Translations under genes and position numbers: made by a program
Origin: Cupriavidus plantarum
GTDB lineage: Bacteria; Pseudomonadota; Gammaproteobacteria; Burkholderiales; Burkholderiaceae
Length of the DNA stretch: 64,000 bases
NCBI RefSeq assembly: GCF_905397285.1
Contig: NZ_CAJPUX010000002.1
Span: 1,240,001 to 1,304,000 of the forward strand
Direction of reading: 5' to 3'
The notes under the pieces: generated by a model
Seen by the model: only the letters and a program-made list of their open reading frames with translations
The model's database searches: none
What the model was told of the DNA's origin: nothing
Part shown: positions 33,623 to 43,776 of the stretch, piece by piece
Numbering within the stretch: position 1 is the stretch's first letter
Layout: each line of letters begins with the position of its first letter

Positions 33623-34609
33623 ATGACCCCGAATCCCCTGAAGCTGCTGCTCGCCTGCGGCACACTGACCCTGATGCTGGCCGCACCGCAGGCCTTCGCG
33701 CAGTCCACGTCCTATCCCGACCGCCCCATTCGGCTTGTGGTGCCATTCGCGGCGGGCGGCGCGACGGACGTGCTGGGCCGGCTGCTCGCGGTAGGACTCG
33801 GCGAGAAGCTCGGCCAGTCCGTGGTCGTCGAGAACAAGCCCGGCGCCGGCACGGTCGTGGGCGCGACGCAGGTCGCGAAGGCCGCGCCCGACGGCTACAC
33901 GCTGCTGCTCGCGTCGAACAGCACGCTGACGCTGAACCCCGCCATTCGCCAGAACCTCGCGTACGACGCGAACAAAAGCTTTACCGCGCTGGGACAGGTC
34001 GCGGACATGGCGCTCGTGCTCGTGGCCAACAACGACACGCATATCGCCTCATTGAAGGACCTCGTCGCACAGGCGAAGGCCCAGCCCGACAAATTCTCCT
34101 ATGGCTCGTTCGGCGCGGGATCGTCCGTGCATTTCGGTGCCGAGATGCTCAAGTCCACGACCGGCATCCGCATGGTGCACGTGCCGTTCAACGGCAGCGC
34201 GCCCAGCCTGACGGCGCTGGTCGGCGGTCAGGTGCCCGTGTCCGTCGACACGGTCGTGGCCAGCCAGCCGCTGATCAAGTCGGGCAAGATCAAGCCGCTG
34301 GCGGTGCTTTCGGCCCAGCGCCAGCGTGCCCTGCCGCAGGTGCCGACGGTCGCGGAAAGCGGGTATCCGGGTTTCGAAATGGGCAGCTGGTTCGCGCTGA
34401 TGGCGCCGGCGGGACTGCCCGCGCCGGTGCAGCAGAAGCTGGAAAAGGCGCTGGCGGACGTCGCCACCGCGCCCGCAACGCAGGCGCGCATGGTGGAACT
34501 CGGGCTAACGCCGGCTTACGGCAACGGCGCGACCGTGCAGGCGCGGATCGAGAAGGAACTGCCGGCCATGCGCGCGGTAGCGGCACGCGCGGAGATCAAG
34601 GCGGACTGA
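33623..34609 (+). CDS. Bug-family periplasmic solute receptor
   Basis: A 328-residue receptor. The signal peptide is Leu/Ala-rich (LKLLLACGTLTLMLAAPQAFA, cleavage near residue 24). The mature N-terminus is SYPDRPIRLVVPFAAGGATDVLGRL. It follows the amidase on the same strand and converges on the RidA-like gene with 10 bases between. It most likely delivers the amidase substrate or product. Like the other receptors here, it has no linked TctAB permease. Confidence 0.93.
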   Translation: MTPNPLKLLLACGTLTLMLAAPQAFAQSTSYPDRPIRLVVPFAAGGATDVLGRLLAVGLGEKLGQSVVVENKPGAGTVVGATQVAKAAPDGYTLLLASNSTLTLNPAIRQNLAYDANKSFTALGQVADMALVLVANNDTHIASLKDLVAQAKAQPDKFSYGSFGAGSSVHFGAEMLKSTTGIRMVHVPFNGSAPSLTALVGGQVPVSVDTVVASQPLIKSGKIKPLAVLSAQRQRALPQVPTVAESGYPGFEMGSWFALMAPAGLPAPVQQKLEKALADVATAPATQARMVELGLTPAYGNGATVQARIEKELPAMRAVAARAEIKAD

Positions 34610-34619
34610 CGTCCGCCCC

Positions 34620-35075
34620 TCAACCCTTCAATTCGAAAATGCTGTCGATCTCGACAGGAATGCCCATCGGCAGCGTATGAACGCCGAGCGCGCTGCGTGC
34701 CGGCAGCTTGTCCTCGCCGAATAGCGTCAGCAGGATATCGCTGGCGCCGTTGGCCACCTGCGGATGCTGGGTGAACGACGCTGCCGCGCGCACGTAGACG
34801 GTCAGCCGGCTGCATCGCTCGACGTTGTCCAGTCCGCATGCCTCGTCGATGCACGACAGAATCATCAGCATGGTGAGGTGCGCCGCGCGTTGGGCCGCCT
34901 CCAGCGACATGTCGTCGCCGACGACACCGACGATCGGCTTGCCGTCCTCGAACGGTCCGAGGCCGGAGACGTAGAGCTGTTTCCCCGACACAGAGACTGT
35001 ACGGTACGAACCGAGCGGACGGATGGGCGGAGGCAGCGTGAGGCCCGCCTGGGACAGGCGATCGACGAGGATCAT
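34620..35075 (-). CDS. RidA-like (YjgF/Rid family) protein
   Basis: A 151-residue protein of the Rid superfamily, slightly longer than RidA. Visible blocks are LYVSGLGPFEDGKPIVGVVGDDMSLEAAQRAAHLTMLMILSCI, then VYVRAAASFTQHPQVANGASDILLTLFGEDKLPARSALGVHTLPMGIPVEIDSIFEL, with the conserved Arg in PARSALG. The family hydrolyses reactive enamine/imine intermediates, often made by PLP enzymes. It is the last gene of the minus-strand operon and overlaps the M81 peptidase gene by 4 bases. The aminotransferase upstream offers a source of such intermediates. Confidence 0.9.
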   Translation of the reverse strand: MILVDRLSQAGLTLPPPIRPLGSYRTVSVSGKQLYVSGLGPFEDGKPIVGVVGDDMSLEAAQRAAHLTMLMILSCIDEACGLDNVERCSRLTVYVRAAASFTQHPQVANGASDILLTLFGEDKLPARSALGVHTLPMGIPVEIDSIFELKG

Positions 35076-36595
35076 GGTCGGCTCCAGTCAACGCCCTGCC
35101 ATGCCGTATCCCGGTCCAGCGGAAACACGGGCCGGTCTACCTTGCGAAACGGAAACTTCTCGTAGCGGGAACTCGTCACGCCTTCGCCGTCGCATTCCAC
35201 GACGGCTTTCGCGATGGGTACGAAGACCGGACGGCAGTACATGCGCGACTTTAGCAGCAGGAAACGCGCGGCGTGCGGGTCGACGCCGATGTGGGTAAAG
35301 ATGCCGAGATCCCAATGCTCCTGCGGCGTCTCGGTCACGATGACTTGTGCCGCGCCCGTATCGAGCAGCACGGTTCGGCCCATCCGGATGCGCTGGCCCG
35401 TATAGGTGGGGCCGGAAATCACATACTCGCCGTCGCTGATCGCAGCCACGGTGCCGGACAGCGGGCGGGGTTCCGGGAATACGCCGAGCTGGGGCATGGC
35501 CACCTTGTCGCCGACGGGCAGCGTCACGGCCGCCCCCACACCCGCCGCGATGAGCGCCGCGACCGCCTCGGGGTCGCACACGGGACCGACCGCGATGCCG
35601 TCGAGGCCCCGCGCGAGGGCCGCATGCAGGACCGCCATGTTGTCGCAGGTGCCGCCGGACATGCAGTTGTCGCCATGGTCAAGCAGCAGCACGGGACGGC
35701 GCGCGCTCCCCTTCCCCTCCTCCCCGTCCTCCCCCTGCGCAGCCCGCGCTGCCTCGGCGATCGATACCTCCAGCGGCGCGGACGTGTAGACGAAGCCCTC
35801 GCGTTCTTCCCAGATCTGTGCCGCGATGCGATCCGCCACGGCTTCCGCGGCCTGCTGGTCGCCATTGCCGACGACGATCACGCACAGGCACGGCGCGGCA
35901 ATATCGGCCAGCCCGAACCCGGCCAGCACCGATACCGCAAGCATGCCATCGCGCTCGGCCGCCTTCGCGCTGGCCACCGCGCGCGCCATGGCGCCTTCGT
36001 CGGTGCGGCTACACAGGGTGTGCGTCATCAACGGCGGCCGCCGCCAGGCGATGACAGGCCGGATGCGTTTCGCCGCCATCTCGAACAGCAGCCGTCCGGC
36101 GTGCTCTCCGGTCTCGTACATGTCGATGTGCGGATAGGTCTTGAAACTGATCGCGATGTCCGCGTGATCGATCAGCGCTTGCGTGATGTTGCCGTGAAGA
36201 TCCAGCGCCACGGCAATCGGTGCGACGGGCAGGATCTGACGCAGGCGGGCGAGCAGATCGCCCTCCCCGTCGTCGCTGTTCTCCGCGACCATCGCGCCAT
36301 GCAGGTCGAGCAACACCGCATCGCATCCCACCGCCGCCTCGACGATCGTATCGGTCAGGTGCGTATACGCCGCGGCCGCCACGCGTCCGCTGGGATTGGC
36401 GCCCGCGATGACAGGGACGACGATCTCCGCGCCGGCGGCCTCGGCAAGGTCGATGAACGCGCCGGCGGCGGTACGCGAGCCCCTGGCTGCGCGGTAGCCG
36501 TCGGCACCGTATTGCGGATCGAACGATGCCAGCGGCGTGGCGACCGGCGAGAAGGTGTTGGTTTCGTGGTTGAGCCTGGCAATCAGAACTTTCAT
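35072..36595 (-). CDS. M81-family metallopeptidase (MlrC-like)
   Basis: A 507-residue member of the MlrC/M81 family of zinc hydrolases, known from microcystin degradation but frequent in Burkholderiales catabolic operons. The N-terminal KVLIARLNHETNTFSPVATP and the blocks DLHGAMVAEN, ALDLHGNIT, VLLLDHGDNCMSGGTCDN are typical, with His and Asp metal ligands. The ATG at 36595 has a GAGG site 5 bases upstream. It overlaps RidA at its 3' end (ATGA). The substrate in this context is unknown, possibly an amidated or peptidic precursor of the operon's substrate. Confidence 0.9.
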   Translation of the reverse strand: MKVLIARLNHETNTFSPVATPLASFDPQYGADGYRAARGSRTAAGAFIDLAEAAGAEIVVPVIAGANPSGRVAAAAYTHLTDTIVEAAVGCDAVLLDLHGAMVAENSDDGEGDLLARLRQILPVAPIAVALDLHGNITQALIDHADIAISFKTYPHIDMYETGEHAGRLLFEMAAKRIRPVIAWRRPPLMTHTLCSRTDEGAMARAVASAKAAERDGMLAVSVLAGFGLADIAAPCLCVIVVGNGDQQAAEAVADRIAAQIWEEREGFVYTSAPLEVSIAEAARAAQGEDGEEGKGSARRPVLLLDHGDNCMSGGTCDNMAVLHAALARGLDGIAVGPVCDPEAVAALIAAGVGAAVTLPVGDKVAMPQLGVFPEPRPLSGTVAAISDGEYVISGPTYTGQRIRMGRTVLLDTGAAQVIVTETPQEHWDLGIFTHIGVDPHAARFLLLKSRMYCRPVFVPIAKAVVECDGEGVTSSRYEKFPFRKVDRPVFPLDRDTAWQGVDWSRP

Positions 36596-36688
36596 GAACT
36601 CCTCGGCTTGTCGGACATGGTCGCCATGGGGGATGCGGCGGCGCGCCCCCGCATCATCGCATGCCATGCACGATACCGACGAGGTCAC

Positions 36689-37402
36689 TCAGACCGGAAG
36701 ACCTTTCGCGCGCAGCACTGCATCGAACCGTTCGGGATCCGCGGTGCCCGTGCGATTGGTCTCGCGGATCGCGGCTTCGCGTTCGAGGTGCGCCCGCGTG
36801 CGGCGCAGCACGTCCTCTGCCTCGGCCGCGGGTACCGCGATGACGCCATCGGCATCCCCGACGATCAGGTCGCCGGGCAGGACGGCCATGCCCGCGCAAG
36901 AGATCGGGATGTTGATCTCCCCGGGGCCGTCCTTGCTCGGCCCGCGATGCGTATGGCCGCGCGCGAAGATCGGCATGCCCTCTTCGGCCCATTCCACCAG
37001 ATCGCGCACGGCGCCGTCGATCACCAGGCCGCCGAGTTGCTTCGCGATACAGGTCGTGCGCATGAGTCCGCCGACCAATGCCTGCGTCACGTCCGCGCCG
37101 CCATCGATGACGAGCACGTCGCCGGGTTGCACCATCATGAGCGCCTTGTGGATCATCAGGTTGTCGCCCGGGCGCACGCGGACGGTCACGGCCGGCCCGC
37201 ACAGGACGGTGTCCAGCCGCGCGTGGTACTGGCGCAGTCCGTACGTGCCGATGTTGCGGCTCATCGCATCGCCGATGGCGGCGACGGGCATGCTGCGGAA
37301 CGCCGCGACGATGGCGGGCGGCGGACCGTCCGCGCGCGGATTGATGCGGTAGCCCGGAGGCCATGCCTTGGAGGGCGTTGCAGATGCTGGCTGGGTCGTC
37401 AT
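36689..37402 (-). CDS. RraA-family protein, probable 4-hydroxy-4-methyl-2-oxoglutarate-type aldolase
   Basis: A 237-residue RraA-fold protein with an N-terminal extension of about 30 residues. Conserved segments are PVAAIGDAMSRNIGTYGL, GPAVTVRVRPGDNLMIHKAL, LGGLVIDGAVRDLVEW with the Arg-Asp pair, and GDLIVGDADGVIAVP. The ATG at 37402 is followed by a plausible MTTQPAS N-terminus, with AAGG upstream. In this operon, with a LeuCD-like hydratase and an aminotransferase, a class II pyruvate aldolase role is the most economical reading. Oxaloacetate decarboxylase is an alternative. Confidence 0.87.
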   Translation of the reverse strand: MTTQPASATPSKAWPPGYRINPRADGPPPAIVAAFRSMPVAAIGDAMSRNIGTYGLRQYHARLDTVLCGPAVTVRVRPGDNLMIHKALMMVQPGDVLVIDGGADVTQALVGGLMRTTCIAKQLGGLVIDGAVRDLVEWAEEGMPIFARGHTHRGPSKDGPGEINIPISCAGMAVLPGDLIVGDADGVIAVPAAEAEDVLRRTRAHLEREAAIRETNRTGTADPERFDAVLRAKGLPV

Positions 37403-37433
37403 GTTTCGCCTTGTCGAATCGAATGCGCGGTGA

Positions 37434-38684
<1,251 letters not shown>

Positions 38685-39239
38685 CTATGCAAGCGTCCGG
38701 TGGCGGCGCAGATAAGGAACGAGTCCGCCGGCTTCGCGGAGTTTCAGCACGATCTCCGGTACGGGCTCGCAGGGAATGACACGGCGCGCATCGGCCCCGA
38801 CGCGCAGTTCGGCCCGCGAACCGGAGAGGTGAAGCGCAACGACCTCCCCTTCGCGCACGAGCTCGCACAGGTCGTCGACCGGCGCGGTAATCAGCAGCAA
38901 ACCGTTGTTGATGGCATTGCGCCAATACGTGCGCGCGAAGCTTCGCGCGACGACCACGCGGATGCCCGCGGCCAGCACCACGGTGACGGCGACTTCCATC
39001 GCGGAGCCGCAGCCGAAGTTGTGGCCCGCCACGAGGATGTCGCCCTCCTGCACGGAGGCGGCAAAGTCCGGATCGAGGTCTTCGAGCAGGTAGCCGCGCA
39101 GCACGAGGGGATCGACACTGTCCTTCTTGCGGCTCGAGGAGATGATGTAGTCGGTGTTGATGTCGTCGCCGAGCAGGCGCGCGCGGCCGGGGATCACCGT
39201 CAGGCTCGCCGTGGAGGAGGCAGATGCTTCCATCGTCAT
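38685..39239 (-). CDS. LeuD-like small subunit of an isopropylmalate/aconitase-family (de)hydratase
   Basis: A 184-residue LeuD-type swivelling domain. VIPGRARLLGDDINTDYIISS and VAGHNFGCGSAMEVAVTVVLAAGIRVVVARSFARTYWRNAINNGLLL are diagnostic. The ATG at 39239 overlaps the large-subunit stop as ATGA; a second ATG two codons later is possible. The frame is open far upstream, but that part lies inside the LeuC gene and is non-homologous. It forms the heterodimer with the adjacent LeuC-like subunit. The context is catabolic rather than leucine biosynthetic (no leuA or leuB). Confidence 0.92.
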   Translation of the reverse strand: MTMEASASSTASLTVIPGRARLLGDDINTDYIISSSRKKDSVDPLVLRGYLLEDLDPDFAASVQEGDILVAGHNFGCGSAMEVAVTVVLAAGIRVVVARSFARTYWRNAINNGLLLITAPVDDLCELVREGEVVALHLSGSRAELRVGADARRVIPCEPVPEIVLKLREAGGLVPYLRRHRTLA

Positions 39240-40534
39240 GGGCCCTCGCGCGGATCGGTCAGGCGGCCCGTCACGGCGGCCGTCGCGCACGCGCGCGGCG
39301 ACGCGAGGAAAATCTGCGCCTGGCGATTGCCCATGCGCCCCTTGAAGTTGCGGTTGGCGGTGGACAACACGCGTTCGCCATCGGCCGGCACGCTGCCGCA
39401 CGTTCCGCAGCAGGAGCCGCAGCCCGGTGGCTGGAGTTCGGCGCCCAGCGCGTAGAACTCGGCCAGCATGCCGCTGTCTTCGAGCTCCGCCTGAATGGCG
39501 GCCGACGCCGGCGTGACGATCAGCCGCACGCCGGGGGCGACGCCGCCGCCTTGCCTGAGCACGTCGAGCGCTTCCCGGTAGTCCTTGGTCCGGCCGCCGG
39601 TGCACGTGCCGAGGTACACCATGTCGATCGCGGTGTGGCCGGCGGCATCGATATCCACGACGTTGTCCACGCGATGCGGCAGCGCCACCTGCGGCGCGAT
39701 GGCATCGAGGTCGAACGTCAGCGTCTGGACATAGACCGCATCGGCATCGGCCTCCGCGGGGTCGAACGGCGCATCGGTGCGCGTGTCCAGCCAGGCGCCC
39801 GTGCACGTGTCGTACGGGAAAAGGCCCGCTTTGGCGCCCATCTCCACGGACATGTTGGCCAGCACGATGCGGTCGTCCATGTCGAGCGCGGCCACGCCGG
39901 GCCCCGCGAATTCCAGCGCGAGATAGTTGGCCCCGCCCGCGCCGAGCCGCCGCGCCATCGTCAGTGCGAGATCCTTCGCCGATGCATACGGCGGCAGCTT
40001 GCCGGTCAGCACGATGCGGACCGATCCCGGCACCTTGAGCCAAAGCTGGCCGCATTGCAGGATGCCCGCGAAATCGGACGAGCCGATGCCCGAGCCGAAC
40101 GCGTTGAGCGCGCCGTATGACACCGCATGGGAATCGGCGCCGACCGCCAGCTGCCCCGGCAATACGCGGCCACGCTCGAGCATCAGCTGATGGCCGATGC
40201 CCTCGCCGACCTCGAAGGTGCAGATGCCGTGCGCCTGCGCATAGTCGCGGGCGCGCTGCTGGAGGGCCATCGCGCGTTCACCGGACACCGGGCCGTAATG
40301 GTCGAGCGCGAACACGAGCCGCTCGGCTCGGGCCGGTGCGGGCAGCGTGCCGTCCGGCTGCATGTCGCGAAAATAGTCGAGCGCCATTGGGATGGAGCCG
40401 TCGGTCCCCATGGCCGCGTCGGGCGCGCAGATCGCGAGGTCTCCGGCGTAGACCGTCCGCCCGGCAGCGCGCGAGAGCAGCTTTTCGGCGAGGGTCTGGG
40501 CACGCGTGGTGGCGGTCTTGGAGGCGTGGATCAT
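39236..40534 (-). CDS. LeuC-like large subunit of an isopropylmalate/aconitase-family (de)hydratase
   Basis: A 432-residue catalytic subunit carrying the 4Fe-4S cluster. DLAICAPDAAMGTDGSIPMALDYF near the N-terminus and VGADSHAVSYGALNAFGSGIGSSDF are family blocks. The cluster Cys residues fall in YLGTCTGGRTKDYREALD and PGCGSCCGTCGSVP, and NRNFKGRMGN is the substrate-binding Arg region. The ATG at 40534 has AGGA 7 bases upstream. It follows the Bug receptor gene by 14 bases in one operon. Likely substrates are branched or methylated hydroxy-acids rather than isopropylmalate. Confidence 0.92.
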   Translation of the reverse strand: MIHASKTATTRAQTLAEKLLSRAAGRTVYAGDLAICAPDAAMGTDGSIPMALDYFRDMQPDGTLPAPARAERLVFALDHYGPVSGERAMALQQRARDYAQAHGICTFEVGEGIGHQLMLERGRVLPGQLAVGADSHAVSYGALNAFGSGIGSSDFAGILQCGQLWLKVPGSVRIVLTGKLPPYASAKDLALTMARRLGAGGANYLALEFAGPGVAALDMDDRIVLANMSVEMGAKAGLFPYDTCTGAWLDTRTDAPFDPAEADADAVYVQTLTFDLDAIAPQVALPHRVDNVVDIDAAGHTAIDMVYLGTCTGGRTKDYREALDVLRQGGGVAPGVRLIVTPASAAIQAELEDSGMLAEFYALGAELQPPGCGSCCGTCGSVPADGERVLSTANRNFKGRMGNRQAQIFLASPRACATAAVTGRLTDPREGP

Positions 40535-40548
40535 GTAACGATCCTGTC

Positions 40549-41523
40549 TCAGTTGAGCTTGATATCGGCGGTCCTGATGACCGTGCCCCACTTGTCGTGC
40601 TCGGTCTGGATCAGCTTCGCGAAATCCTCGGGCGTGCCGCCGACCGGCTCCACACCGAGCTGCACGAGCTTCGCCCGGACGTCGTCGGACTTCAGGATCT
40701 GGTCGATGGCTCGATTGAGCTTCATCACGATGGGCCGGGGCGTGGCGGCGGGTGCCACCACGCCGCTCCACGACAGCGATTCGTAGCCCTTGATGCCCGC
40801 TTCATCGAGTGTCGGCACGTTGGGCAGACCCGGAATGCGCTTGCGGCTGGTAACCGCCAACGCGCGCAGTTTTCCCTGCTGGACGAAGCCGATGGACGAC
40901 GGCGCGTTGTCGAACAGCATCGACACGTTGCCGCCAAGCAGGTCGGTCAGTGCCGCGGAGCTGCCCTTGTATGGCACGTGCAGCAGGTTGACGCCGGCCA
41001 TCGACTTGAACAGTTCGCCGGAAAGATGCGTCGAGCTGCCGGGCCCGGAGGACGCGAAGCTCAGCGTGCCGGGCTGCGTCTTGGCCAGCGAGACCAGCGA
41101 CGGCACGTCCTTGACGGGCAAGGTCGGCGACACCACCAGGATGTTGGCGTTCTCGGTGGCGTAGGCGACCGGGGCGAAGTCCTTCTGCGCGTTGTAGTTG
41201 AGCTTGCCGTAGAGGTGGTCGTTGATCGACAGGATGCCCGTGGCGCCCATCAGCAACGTATAGCCGTCGGCCGGGGACTTGGCGACCAGCTCGGCGCCGA
41301 TATTGCCGCTGGCGCCGGCGCGGTTGTCCACGACGAAGGGCTGCTTGAACTGGGCCTGGAGTTTCTCGGCGAGGATGCGCGCGACCACGTCGGTGGAGCC
41401 GCCCGCCGCGAACGGCACGACGATGCGTACGGCCTTGTCGGGATACGTGTCCTCGGGGCCGGCGAGCGCGAGCATTGGCAGCGTGGCAAGGAGAACGGCG
41501 GCAACACCAGTCAGGGTCTTCAT
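40549..41523 (-). CDS. Bug-family periplasmic solute receptor, first gene of the operon
   Basis: A 324-residue receptor. The signal peptide MKTLTGVAAVLLATLPMLALAG is cleaved near residue 22. The mature start is YPDKAVRIVVPFAAGGSTDVVARIL. It is the promoter-proximal gene of the seven-gene minus-strand operon and is divergent from a LysR gene with a perfect palindrome in the gap. It should bind the compound catabolised by the downstream hydratase, aminotransferase and aldolase, most likely a branched dicarboxylate. No permease subunits are linked. Confidence 0.93.
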   Translation of the reverse strand: MKTLTGVAAVLLATLPMLALAGPEDTYPDKAVRIVVPFAAGGSTDVVARILAEKLQAQFKQPFVVDNRAGASGNIGAELVAKSPADGYTLLMGATGILSINDHLYGKLNYNAQKDFAPVAYATENANILVVSPTLPVKDVPSLVSLAKTQPGTLSFASSGPGSSTHLSGELFKSMAGVNLLHVPYKGSSAALTDLLGGNVSMLFDNAPSSIGFVQQGKLRALAVTSRKRIPGLPNVPTLDEAGIKGYESLSWSGVVAPAATPRPIVMKLNRAIDQILKSDDVRAKLVQLGVEPVGGTPEDFAKLIQTEHDKWGTVIRTADIKLN

Positions 41524-41603
41524 GGGGGTCCTGGGCAGAAGGTCGATCGTTGGGGGGCGAATCGGTCAGCACGATGGCTGCGGAGAAAGTCTAAGGACGG
41601 CCA

Positions 41604-41617
41604 TTTGTCTGGACAAA
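41604..41617. promoter_or_regulatory. Palindrome TTTGTC-N2-GACAAA, candidate LysR operator
   Basis: A perfect dyad, T-N12-A, in the 191-base gap between the Bug-led operon (start 41523) and the divergent LysR gene (41715). Position and symmetry suggest the operator of that LysR protein. Confidence 0.5.
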
Positions 41618-41714
41618 CGAATTTTTTCCGCCGACTATTACGAAAATCCGATAAATCCGGGGCGGCGCCTCTTGCCGAGCTTTCCGCCCAGGCCCCGCAC
41701 CCCCTTGCCCCGCC

Positions 41715-42680
41715 ATGCGTCACAACGTCACCCTCAAGCAGTTGCGCTGCTTCCTCGCCGTGGCCGAGACGAACTCGTTCACCGTCGCCGCCGGCCGCTT
41801 ATGCATGACCCAGTCCGCGCTGACGGCGACGATCCAGCAGATGGAGGAGGCGGTGGGCCTCAAGATGTTCGATCGCACCACGCGGCGCGTCGTGCTGACC
41901 GGGCACGCCGCGCGCTTCATGGCGGAGGCCGAGCGCGTGGTGAATGGCTTCGACAGCGCGGTGTCGGACCTGCTGGCGCTGGCGCAGGGCGAGCGTGGCC
42001 ATATCCGTATCGGCGCGGCCTCCTCGGTCATCAGCCAGTTCCTGGTGCCCGCGTTGCCGGTCTTTCGCGAGGCGTATCCCGGCATCACCATCTCGCTGCG
42101 GAATCCGGCCGCGCAGCAGACGGAACGGCTGGTGCTGGAGGGCGAGGTCGACTTCGCCATCGACAGCAAATACCGCGGTCACGAGGACCTCGACTACACG
42201 CCGCTCGTGCGCGACTGCTATGGCGTCGTGTGCCACCGCGACTCTCCCGTTGCGGCGCTGGACAGGCCCGTGACATGGGACGACCTGACCCGCGCGTCCG
42301 ATGCGCGCTATGTCGGCTTCTCGCCCGACACGGGCATCGGCCAGTTCCTGCTGACCCATGCGGCGCACTGGCCCGTGCTCGGCGGCGAGCACGACGAGGT
42401 CGAGAGCACTACCTATCTGTTCGCGATGCTGGCGCGGGGCAACTACTACTCGGTGCTCCCCGCGCTTGCGTTCCAGCGCAACGAGTTCGAGAGCCTGACG
42501 TTCCGCGAACTGCATGGGCCGCGGTTATCGCGCGAGTTATGCGTGATCACGCGGCAGTTGCGGTCGATTTCGCCTAGCGCGCAGCGGTTGCTTGGGATCC
42601 TGCGGACGACGCTCGCGGCGCAGGTCATGCCGGAGGGGGTGTCATTGATGGCGGGCCAGCAGCCACTGTCGGCATCATGA
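41715..42680 (+). CDS. LysR-family regulator of the seven-gene operon
   Basis: A 321-residue LysR protein. HTH: VTLKQLRCFLAVAETNSFTVAAGRLCMTQSALTATIQQMEEAVGL. The effector domain follows from about residue 92. The frame ATG at 41715 is the only plausible start. Divergent orientation and the palindrome between make it the likely activator of the Bug-LeuCD-aminotransferase-RraA-M81-RidA operon. It ends 24 bases before the convergent LysR gene at 42705. Confidence 0.92.
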   Translation: MRHNVTLKQLRCFLAVAETNSFTVAAGRLCMTQSALTATIQQMEEAVGLKMFDRTTRRVVLTGHAARFMAEAERVVNGFDSAVSDLLALAQGERGHIRIGAASSVISQFLVPALPVFREAYPGITISLRNPAAQQTERLVLEGEVDFAIDSKYRGHEDLDYTPLVRDCYGVVCHRDSPVAALDRPVTWDDLTRASDARYVGFSPDTGIGQFLLTHAAHWPVLGGEHDEVESTTYLFAMLARGNYYSVLPALAFQRNEFESLTFRELHGPRLSRELCVITRQLRSISPSAQRLLGILRTTLAAQVMPEGVSLMAGQQPLSAS

Positions 42681-42704
42681 GGCGCCCCGCCTGAACTTCG
42701 CGGA

Positions 42705-43655
42705 TTACTTCGCCGCCACTCCGGCTCGTTTCCGATGGGGCGACGGCGCGCGGTCCGGCTGTATCAGTCCGCGGGCCGTGATGGTGCTGGCCGCAAACTC
42801 GATGAAGGCCGATACGGCCCGCGGCAATTGACGACGGCTGTGATAGACCAGATGGACACCGATGACGCCGGAGGAGAACTCGGGTAGCACCCGGCGCAGG
42901 CGCCCGCTCTCGACGAGCGGCACGGTCAGAGCGGCAGGCAGCAACGCGATTCCCATGCCAGCCATCGCCCCGGCGAGCTGCGCGGACGAAGTGTTCGCCT
43001 GGAACGGCCCATCGACTTCCACCGAAGACATGGCCCTGCCCCGCGCACCGAGCCGCCATGTGGTGCGCGGCCCCCCGCGCGAGGGCGACGTAATGCAATC
43101 ATGCTTTGCAAGATCCCGAAGCTCGGCCGGACGTCCACGCCGCGCGAGGTAGTCCGGGCTCGCCACGAGGATGGCCGAACTCGTTCCGAGCTTGCGCGCG
43201 AACAGCGAGGGATCCTGATCGCCCCCGCGTAGCGCGACATCGATGCCGTCACCGAGCAGGTCCACTCGCGCGTCGTTGAGTTCGAACTCGAAGCGCACGC
43301 GAGGATTCGCCGCGGCGAATTTCGCAAGCGCATCGGCTGGAAACCACTCGAAGAAGTCCGCTGGTACGGCTACGCGTACCCGCCCCGCAATGTCGTTGGC
43401 GTCCTCGGCCACCCGCCCCGCCGCGCGCATCAGCGCATCGATCCGATCCGCGGATTCGGCAAAGAAGTTACGGCCTGCGTCCGTGAGTGCCAGCCGCCGC
43501 GTCGTGCGCTGCATCAACCGCGTGCCCAGCGCCGCTTCCAGCGACTGCACACGGCGGCTTGCAGTACTCGGCGGCATGCCCAGCCGCCGGCCCGCTTCCG
43601 CGAAGCTGCCTGCCCTGACGACATGGACGAAGAGCGCGATATCGTTGAGATCCAT
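42705..43655 (-). CDS. LysR-family regulator facing the flavin-reductase/pirin operon
   Basis: A 316-residue LysR of the CrgA-like group (MDLNDIALFVHVVRAGSFAEAGRRLGMPPSTASRRVQSLEAALG). It has the typical redox-linked effector domain and a longer C-terminal tail (RAVSAFIEFAAST). The ATG at 43655 is preferred; the frame is open to 44177, but that portion lies over the divergent reductase gene. A perfect ATGCAC-GA-GTGCAT dyad sits 16 bases upstream. It probably controls the divergent reductase, pirin and nitroreductase genes. Confidence 0.92.
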   Translation of the reverse strand: MDLNDIALFVHVVRAGSFAEAGRRLGMPPSTASRRVQSLEAALGTRLMQRTTRRLALTDAGRNFFAESADRIDALMRAAGRVAEDANDIAGRVRVAVPADFFEWFPADALAKFAAANPRVRFEFELNDARVDLLGDGIDVALRGGDQDPSLFARKLGTSSAILVASPDYLARRGRPAELRDLAKHDCITSPSRGGPRTTWRLGARGRAMSSVEVDGPFQANTSSAQLAGAMAGMGIALLPAALTVPLVESGRLRRVLPEFSSGVIGVHLVYHSRRQLPRAVSAFIEFAASTITARGLIQPDRAPSPHRKRAGVAAK

Positions 43656-43671
43656 TGGATTACCCACAAAA

Positions 43672-43685
43672 ATGCACGAGTGCAT
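43672..43685. promoter_or_regulatory. Palindrome ATGCAC-N2-GTGCAT, candidate LysR operator
   Basis: A perfect 6-base-arm dyad, 16 bases before the LysR start in the 121-base divergent region with the flavin-reductase operon. It likely binds the LysR protein encoded next to it. Confidence 0.5.
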
Positions 43686-43776
43686 CTCATTGTGCCGGAT
43701 TTTTCCGTAGAGAGCATTTTCATACATTGGGCTCCAGGCGCACCGCAGCGCCACATGCCAACCAAAGGAGCCCAGC

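Noticed and set aside
38685-40055. A single fused LeuD protein with a long N-terminus
   Set aside because: The upstream part is out-of-frame LeuC sequence; the ATG at 39239 overlapping the LeuC stop explains the gene.
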